NCBI GenBank assembly: GCA_022819985.1
Contig: JAJEGH010000012.1
Span: forward strand, 1 to 64,000
Origin: Alphaproteobacteria bacterium
GTDB lineage: Bacteria > Pseudomonadota > Alphaproteobacteria > Bin65
DNA: 64,000 nt
Reading direction: 5' to 3'
In this document: one piece after another, positions 44,843-54,655 of the stretch
Numbering within the stretch: the first letter of the stretch is position 1
Layout: every line of letters starts with the position of its first letter
Notes under the pieces: generated by a model
The model's database searches: none
What the model was told of the DNA's origin: nothing
Seen by the model: the letters and a program-made list of their open reading frames with translations, nothing else
Position numbers and translations under genes: made by a program

Positions 44843-45177
44843 AGCCTGTCCGGTCCTGGCCGAACCGTCCTTGCAGCGGCGCGCCCAAGGCCCGCCCCTT
44901 CGGTACGCTCGGAGCGTCTCAGGGGTGCCGTGGAAGGCCGGGGCACGCAGTTTTTGTACGGTTGTTCAATTATCCATTTCCGGTTTTTCCAGATTTCCGC
45001 TGTTTTGGGCTATCGGCGAGTTGAGACAGACCGGTCTGTCTATAGTGTTTTTTCGTCACTTCGCCGCTTGGCGCTGGTATCGTTTCGTTCATATAATGTT
45101 CTATATCGCGCTGTTAAGACCTTGCTGCGCGCAGACCGGGGACGCAGGAGCGGGTTTCCACCCGGCGCCGCCGCAGG
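44843..45177. other. Convergent gap, AT-rich, with regulatory-looking elements but no gene
   Basis: The two flanking genes point toward each other, so neither needs a promoter here. Yet the right two thirds are AT-rich and hold an 18-bp perfect palindrome followed by TATAGTGTTTTTTC. Further on, TTGGCG (45068-45073) and a perfect TATAAT (45092-45097) lie 18 nt apart, reading rightward into the 3' end of mutS. No open frame here looks like a protein. The region may be the leftover control region of a lost gene, or the promoter of a small or antisense RNA. Confidence 0.5.
45024..45041. promoter_or_regulatory. Perfect 18-bp palindrome AGACAGACCGGTCTGTCT
   Basis: The form (nine-base arms, GACCGGTC centre) is that of a TetR-family operator. 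It overlaps a TTGAGA/TATAGT pair that could be a promoter with a short 14-nt spacer. It could also form a seven-base-pair hairpin with a CCGG loop, followed after six bases by TTTTTT, and so act as a terminator between the convergent genes. No TetR gene is near. Confidence 0.5.
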
Positions 45178-47832
45178 TCAGTCCCGCGCGGCCGATTTCA
45201 ACCGGTACAGGAATTCCAGCGCCGCTCGCGGTGTCAGTTCGTCGGGGTTGATCTCCGCCAGCAGCCGTTCGGCTTCCGAAGGGCCGGCGGGGTGGGGCGG
45301 TTCCGCGGCGCCGGCGCTGAACAGGGGCAGGTCGTCGGCGAGCCGGCCCACATTTGCGCCCTGGTCGCCCGCTTCCAGAGTCGCCAGAACCTCCTCGGCC
45401 CGGGCGACGACGGCAGCGGGCAGGCCGGCGAGCCGGGCGACATGAATGCCGTAGCTCGCCTCCGCGTCGCCCGGCGCCACCTCGTGCAGAAAGACGATCT
45501 CGTCCTGCCATTCCCGGACCCGCATGGTGTGCCGGGACAGCCGGTCGAGCCGGGCGGAAAGCGCGGTCAGCTCGTGGTAGTGCGTGGCGAACAGGGCGCG
45601 GCACCGGAGATTTTCGTGCAGGTGCTCGACCGTCGCCCAGGCGATCGACAAGCCGTCGAAGGTGGCGGTGCCCCGGCCGATCTCGTCCAGAATGACCAGC
45701 GAGCGCGGCGTGGCCCGGTTCAGGATCGCGGCGGTCTCGACCATTTCGACCATGAAGGTCGAGCGGCCGCGCGCCAGGTCGTCGGCCGCGCCGACCCGCG
45801 AAAACAGCCGGTCGACAATGCCGATCGTCGCCTCGCGCGCCGGCACGAAGCTGCCCGCCTGCGCCAGAATGGCAATCAGCGCATTCTGGCGCAGGAAGGT
45901 GCTCTTGCCGGCCATGTTCGGCCCGGTCAGCAGCCATAAATTGCGTTCCGGACCGAGGTCGCAATCGTTCGGCACGAAAGGCGTATCCGGCTGCATGGCT
46001 TCGACGACCGTGTGCCGCCCGCCGGTCACGGCAAAGGTCGTATCGGCCGTAACGGAGGGCCGGCACCAGTCGCCCCCGGCCGCAAGGTCGGCCAGAGCGG
46101 TGGCGACATCCAGTTCCGCCAGGGCCTGCGCCGCCCGGGCGATCGGCTCCGCCTGGCCCAGCGCTTCCGCGACCAGGTCGTCGAACAGCGCCAGTTCGAT
46201 CGCCAACGCCCGGTCGGCCGCGCGGACGATATCGGATTCCAGTTCCGACAGCGCAACCGTGGTGTAGCGCGTGGCGCTGGCCATGGTCTGCCGGTGGATG
46301 AAGGGGCTGTCGACGCCGGCCGGCATCTTGCCCGACTGGGCCGTCGAAACCTCGATGAAGTACCCGAGCACGTTATTGTGCCGGATTTTGAGCGACGGAA
46401 TGCCGGTCTCCTCGCGCAGCCCCGCTTCCATCTGCACGATCAGGCCGCGTCCGTCGGTCCTGAGCGCCGTCTGCTTGTCGAGCGCTTCGGAATAGCCCGG
46501 TGCGATGAAGCCGCCGTCGCGGCTCTGCAGCGGCAGGTCTTGCGCCAGGGCGCGGCCCAGCCGGTCGACCAGGGGGTCGTGGCGGCCGAGCCGGCGGGCG
46601 AGATCGGCCAGTTCCTCAAGGTCGGCGAGGCCGGTGGCGCCGACGGCCTCGGCCAGCGGTGCGGTCGAAGCCAGCGCATCGCGGATTGCGGCGAGGTCGC
46701 GCGGGCCGCCGCGGCCGAGTGTGAGCCGCGAAAGGGCGCGCTCGGCGTCCGGCGTTCGCTTCAGCAGGTCCCGAACCCTGTCGCGAACGCCGGGATCGTC
46801 GCGGAAAAAGCCGACCAGCCGCAGGCGCGATTCGATTGCCGGGACATCGGTGAGCGGCGCAGCCAGCCGCCCGGCGAGAAGCCGGGCTCCCGGACCGGTG
46901 ACGGTACGGTCGATCACAGACAGCAGGCTGCCTTTCCGGTCGCCCGACAGGGTCCGGGTCAGTTCGAGATTGCGCCGGGTCGGCGCATCGATCTCCATCG
47001 TCCCGCCGCCGCCGTGACGGACCGGCCGGGACAGGCGCGGCGCCCGGCCCCGCTGGGTGAGGTCGACATAATCGAGCAGGGCGCCGGCCGCGGCGATCTC
47101 CGGCCGGCTGAAGGGGCCGAACGCGTCGAGCGAGGCGACGGCGAAATGCGCAGTGAGGCGCGCGGCGGCGTTCAGGCTGTCGAACCGGCTGGACGGCTGG
47201 ACGGTGAGCCGGTCGCGCCAATCGGCGAAGACCTCGAATAGCGCCGGCCGTTCGATCAGTCCGTCGGAGACGAGGATTTCCGACGGCTCCAGCCGCGCCA
47301 GCGCGGCGCCCAGATCGCCCGGCGCGACCGGTTGGGCGGCGAAATCGCCGGTCGTCATGTCAAGCCAGGCCAGACCCAGTTCGCCGCCGGCCTCGGCCAG
47401 CGCCGCCAGATAGCTGTGGGCGCGGGCGTCGAGCAGCGTATCCTCGGTCAGCGTGCCGGGCGTGACGACCCGGATGACATCGCGCCTGACCAGCGCCTTC
47501 GCTCCGCCGCGTTTCTTTGCCGCGGCCGGTTCTTCCATCTGTTCGCACACGGCGACCTTGAAGCCGGCGCGGATCAGGCGCGCGAGGTAGGTCTCCGCCG
47601 CATGGACCGGCACGCCGCACATCGGCACATCCTGTCCGGCCTGCTTGCCGCGCTTGGTCAGCGTGATGTCCAGCGCGCCGGCCGCCGCCACGGCATCGTC
47701 GAAGAACAGTTCGTAGAAATCGCCCATCCGGTAAAACACCAGACAGTCGGGATGCGCCGCCTTGACCTCTCGGTAATGCGTCAGCATGGGCGTGAGGCCC
47801 GGTTTTCCGGAGGACTGGACGGGAACGTTCAT
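45178..47832 (-). CDS. mutS: DNA mismatch repair ATPase MutS
   Basis: 884-residue mismatch-recognition protein. The N-terminal domain has the Phe-x-Glu mismatch-probing motif in [14 protein letters not shown]. The core and clamp regions follow, and the C-terminal ATPase shows [14 protein letters not shown] (Walker A), [21 protein letters not shown] (Walker B and signature) and ATHYHELT. The C-terminal helix-turn-helix and tail are present. The first ATG at 47832 is used; one at codon 16 would also keep the conserved part. It is transcribed away from maeB, and the two share a 198-bp divergent gap. Confidence 0.96.
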   Translation of the reverse strand: MNVPVQSSGKPGLTPMLTHYREVKAAHPDCLVFYRMGDFYELFFDDAVAAAGALDITLTKRGKQAGQDVPMCGVPVHAAETYLARLIRAGFKVAVCEQMEEPAAAKKRGGAKALVRRDVIRVVTPGTLTEDTLLDARAHSYLAALAEAGGELGLAWLDMTTGDFAAQPVAPGDLGAALARLEPSEILVSDGLIERPALFEVFADWRDRLTVQPSSRFDSLNAAARLTAHFAVASLDAFGPFSRPEIAAAGALLDYVDLTQRGRAPRLSRPVRHGGGGTMEIDAPTRRNLELTRTLSGDRKGSLLSVIDRTVTGPGARLLAGRLAAPLTDVPAIESRLRLVGFFRDDPGVRDRVRDLLKRTPDAERALSRLTLGRGGPRDLAAIRDALASTAPLAEAVGATGLADLEELADLARRLGRHDPLVDRLGRALAQDLPLQSRDGGFIAPGYSEALDKQTALRTDGRGLIVQMEAGLREETGIPSLKIRHNNVLGYFIEVSTAQSGKMPAGVDSPFIHRQTMASATRYTTVALSELESDIVRAADRALAIELALFDDLVAEALGQAEPIARAAQALAELDVATALADLAAGGDWCRPSVTADTTFAVTGGRHTVVEAMQPDTPFVPNDCDLGPERNLWLLTGPNMAGKSTFLRQNALIAILAQAGSFVPAREATIGIVDRLFSRVGAADDLARGRSTFMVEMVETAAILNRATPRSLVILDEIGRGTATFDGLSIAWATVEHLHENLRCRALFATHYHELTALSARLDRLSRHTMRVREWQDEIVFLHEVAPGDAEASYGIHVARLAGLPAAVVARAEEVLATLEAGDQGANVGRLADDLPLFSAGAAEPPHPAGPSEAERLLAEINPDELTPRAALEFLYRLKSAARD

Positions 47833-48030
47833 GGGCAGGAAACGTCAGGGCCTTCGCGCTGCGGTTCGGTGGGCGCCACCGCTATCCTCGCCAAGCTTGC
47901 GCCCCTTGTCGATATCGGAGGTCGGCTAAAGCGGGCCGGGAAGGGGGTGTGACGGTGGCGGCGATGGGCACGGGCGGCGGTGCGGCCTATATCGGCGACA
48001 ACCGACACCCTGCCTGCCAGCGCTGCCGCC

Positions 48031-50289
48031 ATGTCCGAATCCGAACACGTTACCGACCGGGAAGCCCTGCTGCTCCACGCCTCCGGACGGCCGGGCAAGA
48101 TCGAAATCGCGCCGACCAAGCCGCTGACCACCCAGCGCGACCTGTCGCTCGCCTATTCGCCCGGCGTTGCGGCGCCGGTCCTGCGCATCTCGGAAGACGA
48201 GGGCGCGGCATACGACTACACGGCGCGCGGCAACCTGGTGGGCGTCATCTCCAACGGCACGGCGATCCTCGGCCTCGGCAATCTGGGCGCGCTGGCCTCC
48301 AAGCCGGTGATGGAGGGCAAGGCCGTCCTTTTCAAGCGCTTCGCCGATGTCGACGCGATCGACCTGGAGGTCGGCACCGAGGATGTCGACGCTTTCGTCA
48401 ACTGCGTCCGCTATCTCGGGGCCAGCTTCGGCGGGATCAATCTGGAGGACATCAAGGCGCCGGACTGCTTCATCATCGAGCAGCAGCTGCGCGAACTCCT
48501 CGACATCCCGGTATTCCACGACGATCAGCACGGTACCGCGATCATCATGGCGGCCGGCCTGATCAATGCGCTCGACCTGACCGGCCGCTCTATCCGCAAG
48601 GCGAAGGTCGTGATCAACGGCGCCGGCGCATCGGGCATCGCCTGCGCCGAGCTGATCAAGGCGATGGGCGTGCCGGAGGACCACGTCGTCATGTGCGATA
48701 CCCGCGGCGTCATCTACCAGGGCCGCGAGCAGGGCATGAACCAGTGGAAGTCGGCCCATGCCGCGGCCACCGAGGCACGCACGCTGGAGGACGCCTTGGG
48801 CGGGGCCGACGTGGCCGTCGGCCTCTCGGTCAAGGGCGCCTTCACCCGCGGCATGATCGAGAAGATGGGCGCCAAACCCATCGTCTTCGCCCTGGCCAAC
48901 CCGGACCCGGAGATTACGCCCGAGGAGGTCCGGGCGGTCCGTGCCGACGCCATTGTCGCGACCGGCCGGTCCGATTACCAGAACCAGGTCAACAATGTAT
49001 TGGGCTTTCCCTATATTTTCCGGGGCGCCCTCGATGTCCGGGCGTCGACGATCAACGACACGATGAAGATCGCCGCCGCCGAGGCGCTGGCAAAGCTGGC
49101 GCGGGAGGATGTGCCGGACGAGGTCGATGCCGCCTATGCCGGCCGGCGCCTGCGCTACGGCCCGGACTACATCATTCCGGTGCCGTTCGATCCGCGCCTG
49201 ATCGAGGCGGTGCCCTATGCCGTCGCGACCGCCGCCATGGAGAGCGGCGTCGCCCGCAAATTCATCGTCGATGAAGACGGCTACCGCCGGGAACTGCGCA
49301 GCCGGCTGGATCCGGCCGCCTCCTCGCTGCAAAGAGTGCTGGACCAGGCGCGCGCGAACCCCAGGAAGATGGTCTTCGCCGAGGGCGAGGAGGAACGCGC
49401 CATCCGGGCGGCGATCGCCTATGTCACATCGGGCTACGGCAGCGCGGTCCTGGTCGGCCGCGAACATCTGATCCAGGAGGCGCTGGACGAGGCGGGCCTC
49501 GAATTGCCCGCCGGAGTCGACGTGCACAATGCGCGCAAATCGACGTCGCACAAACGGTTCGCCGAGTTGCTGTATCGGCGCAAGCAGCGCGAGGGCTGGT
49601 TGTTCCGCGATTGCCAGCGCATGGTGAACCAGGACCGCAACGTCTATGCCGCCTGTCTGGTCGCCAGCGGAGAAGCGGACGCCATGCTGACTGGCCTGAC
49701 CCGGCGATTCGCCGTCAGCTACGAGCAGATCCGCTACGTCATCGACAACCGCCAGGGTGCCCGGGTCTTCGGCCTGACCATGATCGTCGCCCGCGGCCGG
49801 ACCGTGTTCATCGCCGATTCCAGCGTCAACGAGGAACCGACTTCGGTGATGCTCGCCGACATCGCGGAGCAGGCTGCTGCCAAGGCGCGCGACCTGGGCC
49901 ACGAACCGCGGGTCGCCTTCCTGTCCCATTCCAATTTCGGCAACCCCCTGACCGACCGGGGCGACCGGATCCGCGACGCCGTGGCCCTGCTCGATTCGCG
50001 CCGGACGGATTTCGAATACGACGGCGACCTTTCGGCCGACGTCGCCCTCGACCCGGACCTGATGGCGCTCTACCCGTTCTGCCGGCTTTCCGGCCCGGCG
50101 AACGTGTTGGTGATGCCGGACCTGGACGCCGCCAACATTTCCGCCAAGCTGATGCAGAAAATCGGCGGCGGTACGGCGATCGGACCGATCATGCTCGGGC
50201 TCGACAAACCGGTGCAGATCGCCCAGATGGGCTCGACGGTCAACGACCTGCTGAACCTGGCCGCCTTCGCCGCCGCGGATGCCACCTGA
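48031..50289 (+). CDS. maeB: NADP-dependent malic enzyme with phosphotransacetylase-like domain
   Basis: 752-residue fusion. Residues 1-420 are the malic-enzyme domain, which decarboxylates malate to pyruvate: [47 protein letters not shown] (Rossmann NAD(P) site) and ALANPDPEI. From about 430 the phosphate acetyltransferase-like domain starts ([16 protein letters not shown]) and ends with the conserved [15 protein letters not shown]. In MaeB proteins this second domain is regulatory and binds acetyl-CoA. Start at the ATG giving [16 protein letters not shown]; a GTG 17 codons upstream is less likely. Confidence 0.94.
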   Translation: MSESEHVTDREALLLHASGRPGKIEIAPTKPLTTQRDLSLAYSPGVAAPVLRISEDEGAAYDYTARGNLVGVISNGTAILGLGNLGALASKPVMEGKAVLFKRFADVDAIDLEVGTEDVDAFVNCVRYLGASFGGINLEDIKAPDCFIIEQQLRELLDIPVFHDDQHGTAIIMAAGLINALDLTGRSIRKAKVVINGAGASGIACAELIKAMGVPEDHVVMCDTRGVIYQGREQGMNQWKSAHAAATEARTLEDALGGADVAVGLSVKGAFTRGMIEKMGAKPIVFALANPDPEITPEEVRAVRADAIVATGRSDYQNQVNNVLGFPYIFRGALDVRASTINDTMKIAAAEALAKLAREDVPDEVDAAYAGRRLRYGPDYIIPVPFDPRLIEAVPYAVATAAMESGVARKFIVDEDGYRRELRSRLDPAASSLQRVLDQARANPRKMVFAEGEEERAIRAAIAYVTSGYGSAVLVGREHLIQEALDEAGLELPAGVDVHNARKSTSHKRFAELLYRRKQREGWLFRDCQRMVNQDRNVYAACLVASGEADAMLTGLTRRFAVSYEQIRYVIDNRQGARVFGLTMIVARGRTVFIADSSVNEEPTSVMLADIAEQAAAKARDLGHEPRVAFLSHSNFGNPLTDRGDRIRDAVALLDSRRTDFEYDGDLSADVALDPDLMALYPFCRLSGPANVLVMPDLDAANISAKLMQKIGGGTAIGPIMLGLDKPVQIAQMGSTVNDLLNLAAFAAADAT

Positions 50290-50297
50290 GCCGGGCG

Positions 50298-50372
50298 GAT
50301 ACGGGCAACTCCGCTACGGGCAACTCCGCTACGGGCAACTCGGCTACTGGCGTTTCCGCTACGGGCGATTCC
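50298..50372 (+). repeat. Five tandem 15-bp repeats downstream of maeB
   Basis: Unit GCTACGGGCAACTCC occurs in five adjacent copies: the first three are nearly identical and the last two have three or fewer changes each. It starts nine bases after the maeB stop. The 15-base period keeps a reading frame (A-T-G-N-S per unit), but no convincing gene contains it. It may be a decayed coding repeat or a minisatellite prone to copy-number change. Confidence 0.85.
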
Positions 50373-50506
50373 GGCCCCTCGGCGGGCGCGACATTGCCTG
50401 AAACCGTTCACCGTGGTGTCATGTTTTCCGCTTACAGTGTCCGACGGCACAGGCCGCGCCGGAACCCTGCCGGACGGCAGCGCCAATCGGGGACGGGGGA
50501 CGGGGC

Positions 50507-52075
50507 GTGACCGACGCGCACACCGGAATTCCGGGAACGGATCGGGAGTCTCCGCAGGAAACGCCCGAGCCGGCGGCCGGATTCGGCCGCGCCGATAACC
50601 GCCGCGCCGCACCCGCTGCGTCCGCGGCGCCGGAAAGGTCGGCGCGCGACCTCGCTGGGCCGCTCGCCGCCGGCGCGGCCGCGGGCGCAGTGGCCGGCAT
50701 CGTCAACTCCGGCGCCGGCGCGGTGCTCGCGATCCTGGCCGGCGCCGCAGCCGGCTTTGTCGCAGTTCTGGCCTTTCGCGCGATCCGGCCGGGAGGATCC
50801 GGCAGGACACACGCTGCCGAGCCCTCAAGCGGCGGACCGGCCGGGGCGGAAATCGGCGGCGACCGGCCTCCGGACACGGCATTGCAAGATGCGGCGATCG
50901 AACTTGTCCGTTGCCTGCCGGCGCCGGCGATTGCGGTCGACGCCCGGCGCGAAGTCCTGGCTGTCAGCCGGCCTGCGGAAGAGTTGTTGCGCCGCGCAGC
51001 GGTCGGACGGACGCTGCCGGATACGATTCGCCATCCGGAATTTCTGTCGGCGGTCCAGCAATCCATCGAGGACGGCGTCGGCCGGGAGGTGACGATCCGC
51101 GAATCGGTGCCTCAGGATCGCCATCTCGAGACCCTGATTGCGCCGCTTGATCGGGCGGCGGCGTCCGACGCGCCGGACCGGCAGGAGCCGCTCGGCGAGC
51201 GCGGCGGCGCGCCTCGGGGGGCGTTGATCCTGCTGCGCGACCTGACCCCGCAGATCCACGCCGACCGGATGCGGGTCGATCTGGTCGCCAACGTCTCCCA
51301 CGAATTGCGCACGCCGCTCACGTCGCTGGCCGGCTTTCTCGAAACCCTGCGCGGGCCGGCGGCCAACGATGCAGCGGCCCAGGACCGGTTCCTGCGCATC
51401 ATGGAGGAACAGACCGCGCGCATGACCCGGCTGGTCGACACCCTGATGTCGCTGTCGAACATCGAACTGGACGAGCGCCGACCGCCGACCGGCCGGGTCG
51501 AACTCAACGCCACGGTGCGGCGCGTCGTCGATGCGTTGAAAATCGTTGCCGACCGGCTGGGAAGCCGGATTGTCGTGATCCACGATCTCCAGTCCGCCGA
51601 AATCGCCGGTGACGAAGACCAGATCGCCCGGGTCGCCCGCAACCTGATCGAAAACGCGATCAAATACGGCCGGCCCGCTTCGGCGATCGAGGTCCGGGTG
51701 TTCGCCCTCGGCGGTTACGGGATGGAGCCCGGCGAAGTGGCGCTTTCCGTGAGCGACAGCGGCGAAGGCATTCCGGAGGAGCATCTGCCGCGGCTGACCG
51801 AGCGGTTCTACCGGGTCGATGTTGCCCGCGCGCGCAACCCTGCACCGGCCCCGGCGGGGCCTTTGGAAGGCGCCGGGTCGGCCGGTGCGGACCAGACACC
51901 CGATTCCGGCGGCGCCGGGCTGGGGCTGGCGATCGTCAAGCATATCGTTGCGCGCCACGGCGGCCGGTTGGAGATCGCCAGCGAGGTTGGCGTCGGCAGC
52001 GTCTTCACCGCCGTGTTCCCGCCGGCGCCGGCCGCAACGCCGGGGGCGGACGACAGCGAAACGCCGCCGGCGTAG
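50507..52075 (+). CDS. PhoR-like sensor histidine kinase, no adjacent regulator
   Basis: 522 residues. A variable Ala/Pro-rich N-terminus leads to a Gly/Ala-rich double membrane segment (about 50-91) with hardly any periplasmic loop. A PAS-like domain follows (130-250, LPAPAIAVDARREVLAVSRPAEELL). The HisKA box has H265 in VANVSHELRTPLTSLAGFLETL. The ATP-binding domain shows NLIENAIKYG, DSGEGIPEEHL and GGAGLGLAIVKHIVARHGG. The layout is that of PhoR, the phosphate sensor, but no phoB, phoU or pst gene is in view. GTG start with a purine-rich GGGGGACGGGG upstream. Confidence 0.88.
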   Translation: MTDAHTGIPGTDRESPQETPEPAAGFGRADNRRAAPAASAAPERSARDLAGPLAAGAAAGAVAGIVNSGAGAVLAILAGAAAGFVAVLAFRAIRPGGSGRTHAAEPSSGGPAGAEIGGDRPPDTALQDAAIELVRCLPAPAIAVDARREVLAVSRPAEELLRRAAVGRTLPDTIRHPEFLSAVQQSIEDGVGREVTIRESVPQDRHLETLIAPLDRAAASDAPDRQEPLGERGGAPRGALILLRDLTPQIHADRMRVDLVANVSHELRTPLTSLAGFLETLRGPAANDAAAQDRFLRIMEEQTARMTRLVDTLMSLSNIELDERRPPTGRVELNATVRRVVDALKIVADRLGSRIVVIHDLQSAEIAGDEDQIARVARNLIENAIKYGRPASAIEVRVFALGGYGMEPGEVALSVSDSGEGIPEEHLPRLTERFYRVDVARARNPAPAPAGPLEGAGSAGADQTPDSGGAGLGLAIVKHIVARHGGRLEIASEVGVGSVFTAVFPPAPAATPGADDSETPPA

Positions 52076-52102
52076 CCGCGCCCTATATTTTGACGCCCCG
52101 GT

Positions 52103-53140
52103 TCAGGCCGTCGGATCGTCGTGCAGCCTGACCAGCTGTTTGCCGAAATTCTCGCTGCGGAACAGTTTCAGCAGCGCTTTGGGGGCATTCTCGATGCCGA
52201 CCTCGACATCCTCGCGATACCTGATCCGGCCGTCGGCGATCCAGCCGGCCATCGCCTCCAGCCCCTCGCGCCAGCGGCTCCAGAAATCGGTGACGATGAA
52301 GCCCGTGACGCGCAGGCGGTTGGTCAGGATCTGGCGGGTATAGCGGGGCACCCGTTCCGGCTCGATCAGGTTGTATTCGCTGATCATGCCGCAGATGGCG
52401 ATCCGGCCGAACGGGTTGGTCAGCGGATAGATCGCGTCGGAAATCCAGCCGCCGACATTGTCAAAATAGCCGTCGATCCCGTCCGGACAGGCCTCCGCCA
52501 GGGCATCTCCGAGCGCCGCGCTATCCTTGCCGAACGCGCGATAGTCGAGGCAGGCGTCGTAGCCCAGCTCGCCGATGCAGTAGCGGCATTTGGCATCGCC
52601 GCCGGCAATGCCGACGACCCGGGCGGCGCCTTCGATCCGGGCGATCTGGCCGACCGGCCCGCCGACCGCGCCGGACGCAGCCGAAACGACGACCGTGCCG
52701 CCCTCCTTGACGCCCATGACCTCCCTGGCGCCGAAATAGGCCGTCATGCCGGGCATGCCGAGAACGCCGACCGCCGTCGAGATCGGCGCCAGTGCAGGAT
52801 CGATCCGGCGGGTGAGCCGGCCGCCGGTCACCCCGTATTCCTGCCAGCCGAGCCGCTCCTCGACGATATTGCCGACCCGGAAATCGGGATGGTTCGACTC
52901 GATCACTTCGCCGACCGTGCCGCCCTCCATGACGGCCCCGACCTCGACCGGCTTGGCGTAGCTTTTCCCCGCGTTCATCCGGCCGCGCATATAGGGATCG
53001 ACCGACAGCCAGATATTGCGGACCAGGAACTCGCCCTCCCCCGGTTCCGGGACAGGCGTTTCGACCAGCCGGAAGTTGGATTCGTCGAACATTCCGGCCG
53101 GCCGTTCGGCCAGCAGCCACTGGCGGTTCGTAAGGGTCAT
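52103..53140 (-). CDS. NADP-dependent MDR oxidoreductase (CurA/leukotriene B4 dehydrogenase-like)
   Basis: 345-residue zinc-free medium-chain reductase. The N-terminal GroES-like part has LVRNIWLSVDPYMRGRM, the signature of the prostaglandin reductase/CurA subgroup. The Rossmann part has VVVSAASGAVGGPVGQIA, DYRAFGKDS and DGYFDNVGGWISDAIY. Such enzymes reduce the double bond of alpha,beta-unsaturated ketones or aldehydes with NADPH. It stands next to the HpcH/HpaI aldolase on the same strand, 49 bp apart. Confidence 0.9.
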   Translation of the reverse strand: MTLTNRQWLLAERPAGMFDESNFRLVETPVPEPGEGEFLVRNIWLSVDPYMRGRMNAGKSYAKPVEVGAVMEGGTVGEVIESNHPDFRVGNIVEERLGWQEYGVTGGRLTRRIDPALAPISTAVGVLGMPGMTAYFGAREVMGVKEGGTVVVSAASGAVGGPVGQIARIEGAARVVGIAGGDAKCRYCIGELGYDACLDYRAFGKDSAALGDALAEACPDGIDGYFDNVGGWISDAIYPLTNPFGRIAICGMISEYNLIEPERVPRYTRQILTNRLRVTGFIVTDFWSRWREGLEAMAGWIADGRIRYREDVEVGIENAPKALLKLFRSENFGKQLVRLHDDPTA

Positions 53141-53189
53141 GAATCGGGGTTCCGTTCTTGGGCGACCGGGGCTTCTTTGCGCCGGGGTC

Positions 53190-54005
53190 TCAGCTCCACC
53201 GCTCGCGGTGGGCGCCCATGGCCGCGCGGGCGCCGGCGCGAATCAGGGACAGGTCGCTGCCGGCAGCAACGAGGTCGTAACCGCGGTCGAACATCTGTGC
53301 CGGAGAATGGCCGGAATGGGGCACGGCGGCCATCGGTTTGCCCGATGCCTTCACCGCAGCTTCGGCGCTTTCGACGATGGCGCGGGCCTCGGCGGCCGGC
53401 ACGGTCGGGTTGTAGCCGCTCGTCGCGGTCAGGTCGGTCGGACCGATGAACAGGATATCGACGCCATCGACCTGCGCGATCTCCGGAATGTTGGCGGCAC
53501 CCTTCTGCGTTTCGATCTGGATTACGGTACAGACCTCGTCGTTGATCCGGTTCCAGTATTCGGCCGAAGCGTGCCCGAACCCGGTGGCGCGGATCGCGCT
53601 GACGGCGCAGCCCCGGTTGCCGGCTGGCGGGTACTTGCAGGCGCGGACCGCCGCTTCGGCCTCCGCCGCGGTCTCGACATAGGGCACCATGATGCCTTCG
53701 GCGCCGGTATCCAGCGCCCGCTTGATATAGGGCGTATCGTTCCACGGAACGCGGATGAACGCCGCCGGCCCGCCGGGTTCGCGCCCGTCGTCGTTGGCGG
53801 CGCCGATGCTGCCGGAGCGAAGGGCCTGCATCTGTCCCGCGGCGCCCATCAGGTCGCCCGGCCCGTGTTCGTGGTCGATGATAACGAAATCGAAACCGGC
53901 CTGGGCGACGATTTCCGCGTTCATGCTGCTATTGGCGACCAACCAGAGGCCTAGGCATTTCTGCCCGGCGGCCAGCCGGGCCTTCACGGGATTGCTGCGA
54001 ATCAT
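53190..54005 (-). CDS. HpcH/HpaI family class II aldolase
   Basis: 271-residue metal-dependent TIM-barrel aldolase. Family motifs are LGLWLVANSSMNAEIVAQAGFDFVIIDHEHGP, AFIRVPWNDTPYIKRALDTGAEGIMVP (each partly quoted), QIETQKGAANIPEIAQVDGVDILFIGPTDL with metal-binding Glu and Asp, and AVPHSG near the end. Such enzymes split 4-hydroxy-2-oxo acids to pyruvate and an aldehyde. Between residues 63 and 78 an insertion (RSGSIGAANDDGREPGG) lengthens the loop after strand 2 relative to common members. Probably co-transcribed with the MDR reductase that follows. Confidence 0.88.
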   Translation of the reverse strand: MIRSNPVKARLAAGQKCLGLWLVANSSMNAEIVAQAGFDFVIIDHEHGPGDLMGAAGQMQALRSGSIGAANDDGREPGGPAAFIRVPWNDTPYIKRALDTGAEGIMVPYVETAAEAEAAVRACKYPPAGNRGCAVSAIRATGFGHASAEYWNRINDEVCTVIQIETQKGAANIPEIAQVDGVDILFIGPTDLTATSGYNPTVPAAEARAIVESAEAAVKASGKPMAAVPHSGHSPAQMFDRGYDLVAAGSDLSLIRAGARAAMGAHRERWS

Positions 54006-54096
54006 GGGCGTTCTTCGGGATGGGGCGCGGAGTAGGACGCCCTGTTTAAGCCGCGAGCGCGCCGAAGGGGAGTCTTACGGCAGTTCCGCCAGGCCG

Positions 54097-54639
54097 CTAC
54101 ATGCCGCAGGCGGTTCTTGCCCGGGCGAAGGCGGCGCGAAAACCGGTCAGCGAATAGGTATCGACCGTCAGGGTGCTGCGCCACGACCGGCCGGTCACCG
54201 TGAGCCGCGCCCGGTCGGACAGCTGCTTGACGATTTTCCGGTCAGCGGCCTCGTTGCGGGCCCAGGCGCCGTCGCCCTCGGCGCGGAGCCTGAACTTTGC
54301 ACCGTTGTTGAAGGTCAGCGTCGCGGCGCTGCCGTCCTTGTACCGGTAGCCGGCGCGGACCTCGACCTGCCCGCGTATTTTGCGTTCCGGCCAGAAGGAG
54401 ATCAGCAGGCTGGTCTCGCCCCGCCGCCGGTATTTGCCTTTGCTCTTTATCGGCACCGCCGCGGCGTAGCAGACCGTGACGCCGCCGACCCGGGTCTTAT
54501 GGGCTTCCCAGTCCCGGAACTTGGCGATCAGGCTCTTCGGGCCATCCTGCGCCCGTGCCGCCGTCGCCCCGACCCCGGCCGGCGCACAGGCTGCAAGACA
54601 GGCCGCCGCGGCCAGAAGCCGGCGGTCGATTGCGGACAT
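54097..54639 (-). CDS. Invasion-associated locus B (IalB) family exported protein
   Basis: 180 residues. A signal peptide (RRLLAAAACLAACAPAGVGATAARA) precedes the domain. The IalB-type pattern is LIAKFRDWEAHKT, VCYAAAVP, and SLLISFWPERKIRGQVEVRAGYRY, with a C-terminal DTYSLTGFRAAFARARTAC. The periplasmic family is widespread in alphaproteobacteria; its role outside Bartonella is unknown. ATG at 54639 places the signal peptide correctly. A GTG at 54663, overlapping the stop of the preceding gene, is an alternative. Confidence 0.8.
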   Translation of the reverse strand: MSAIDRRLLAAAACLAACAPAGVGATAARAQDGPKSLIAKFRDWEAHKTRVGGVTVCYAAAVPIKSKGKYRRRGETSLLISFWPERKIRGQVEVRAGYRYKDGSAATLTFNNGAKFRLRAEGDGAWARNEAADRKIVKQLSDRARLTVTGRSWRSTLTVDTYSLTGFRAAFARARTACGM

Positions 54640-54655
54640 GGCTGCAGGACCGACC

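Noticed and set aside
44871..45251. Open frame in the convergent gap
   Set aside because: It crosses the palindrome and runs antisense into mutS, has no ribosome-binding site, and does not resemble a protein.
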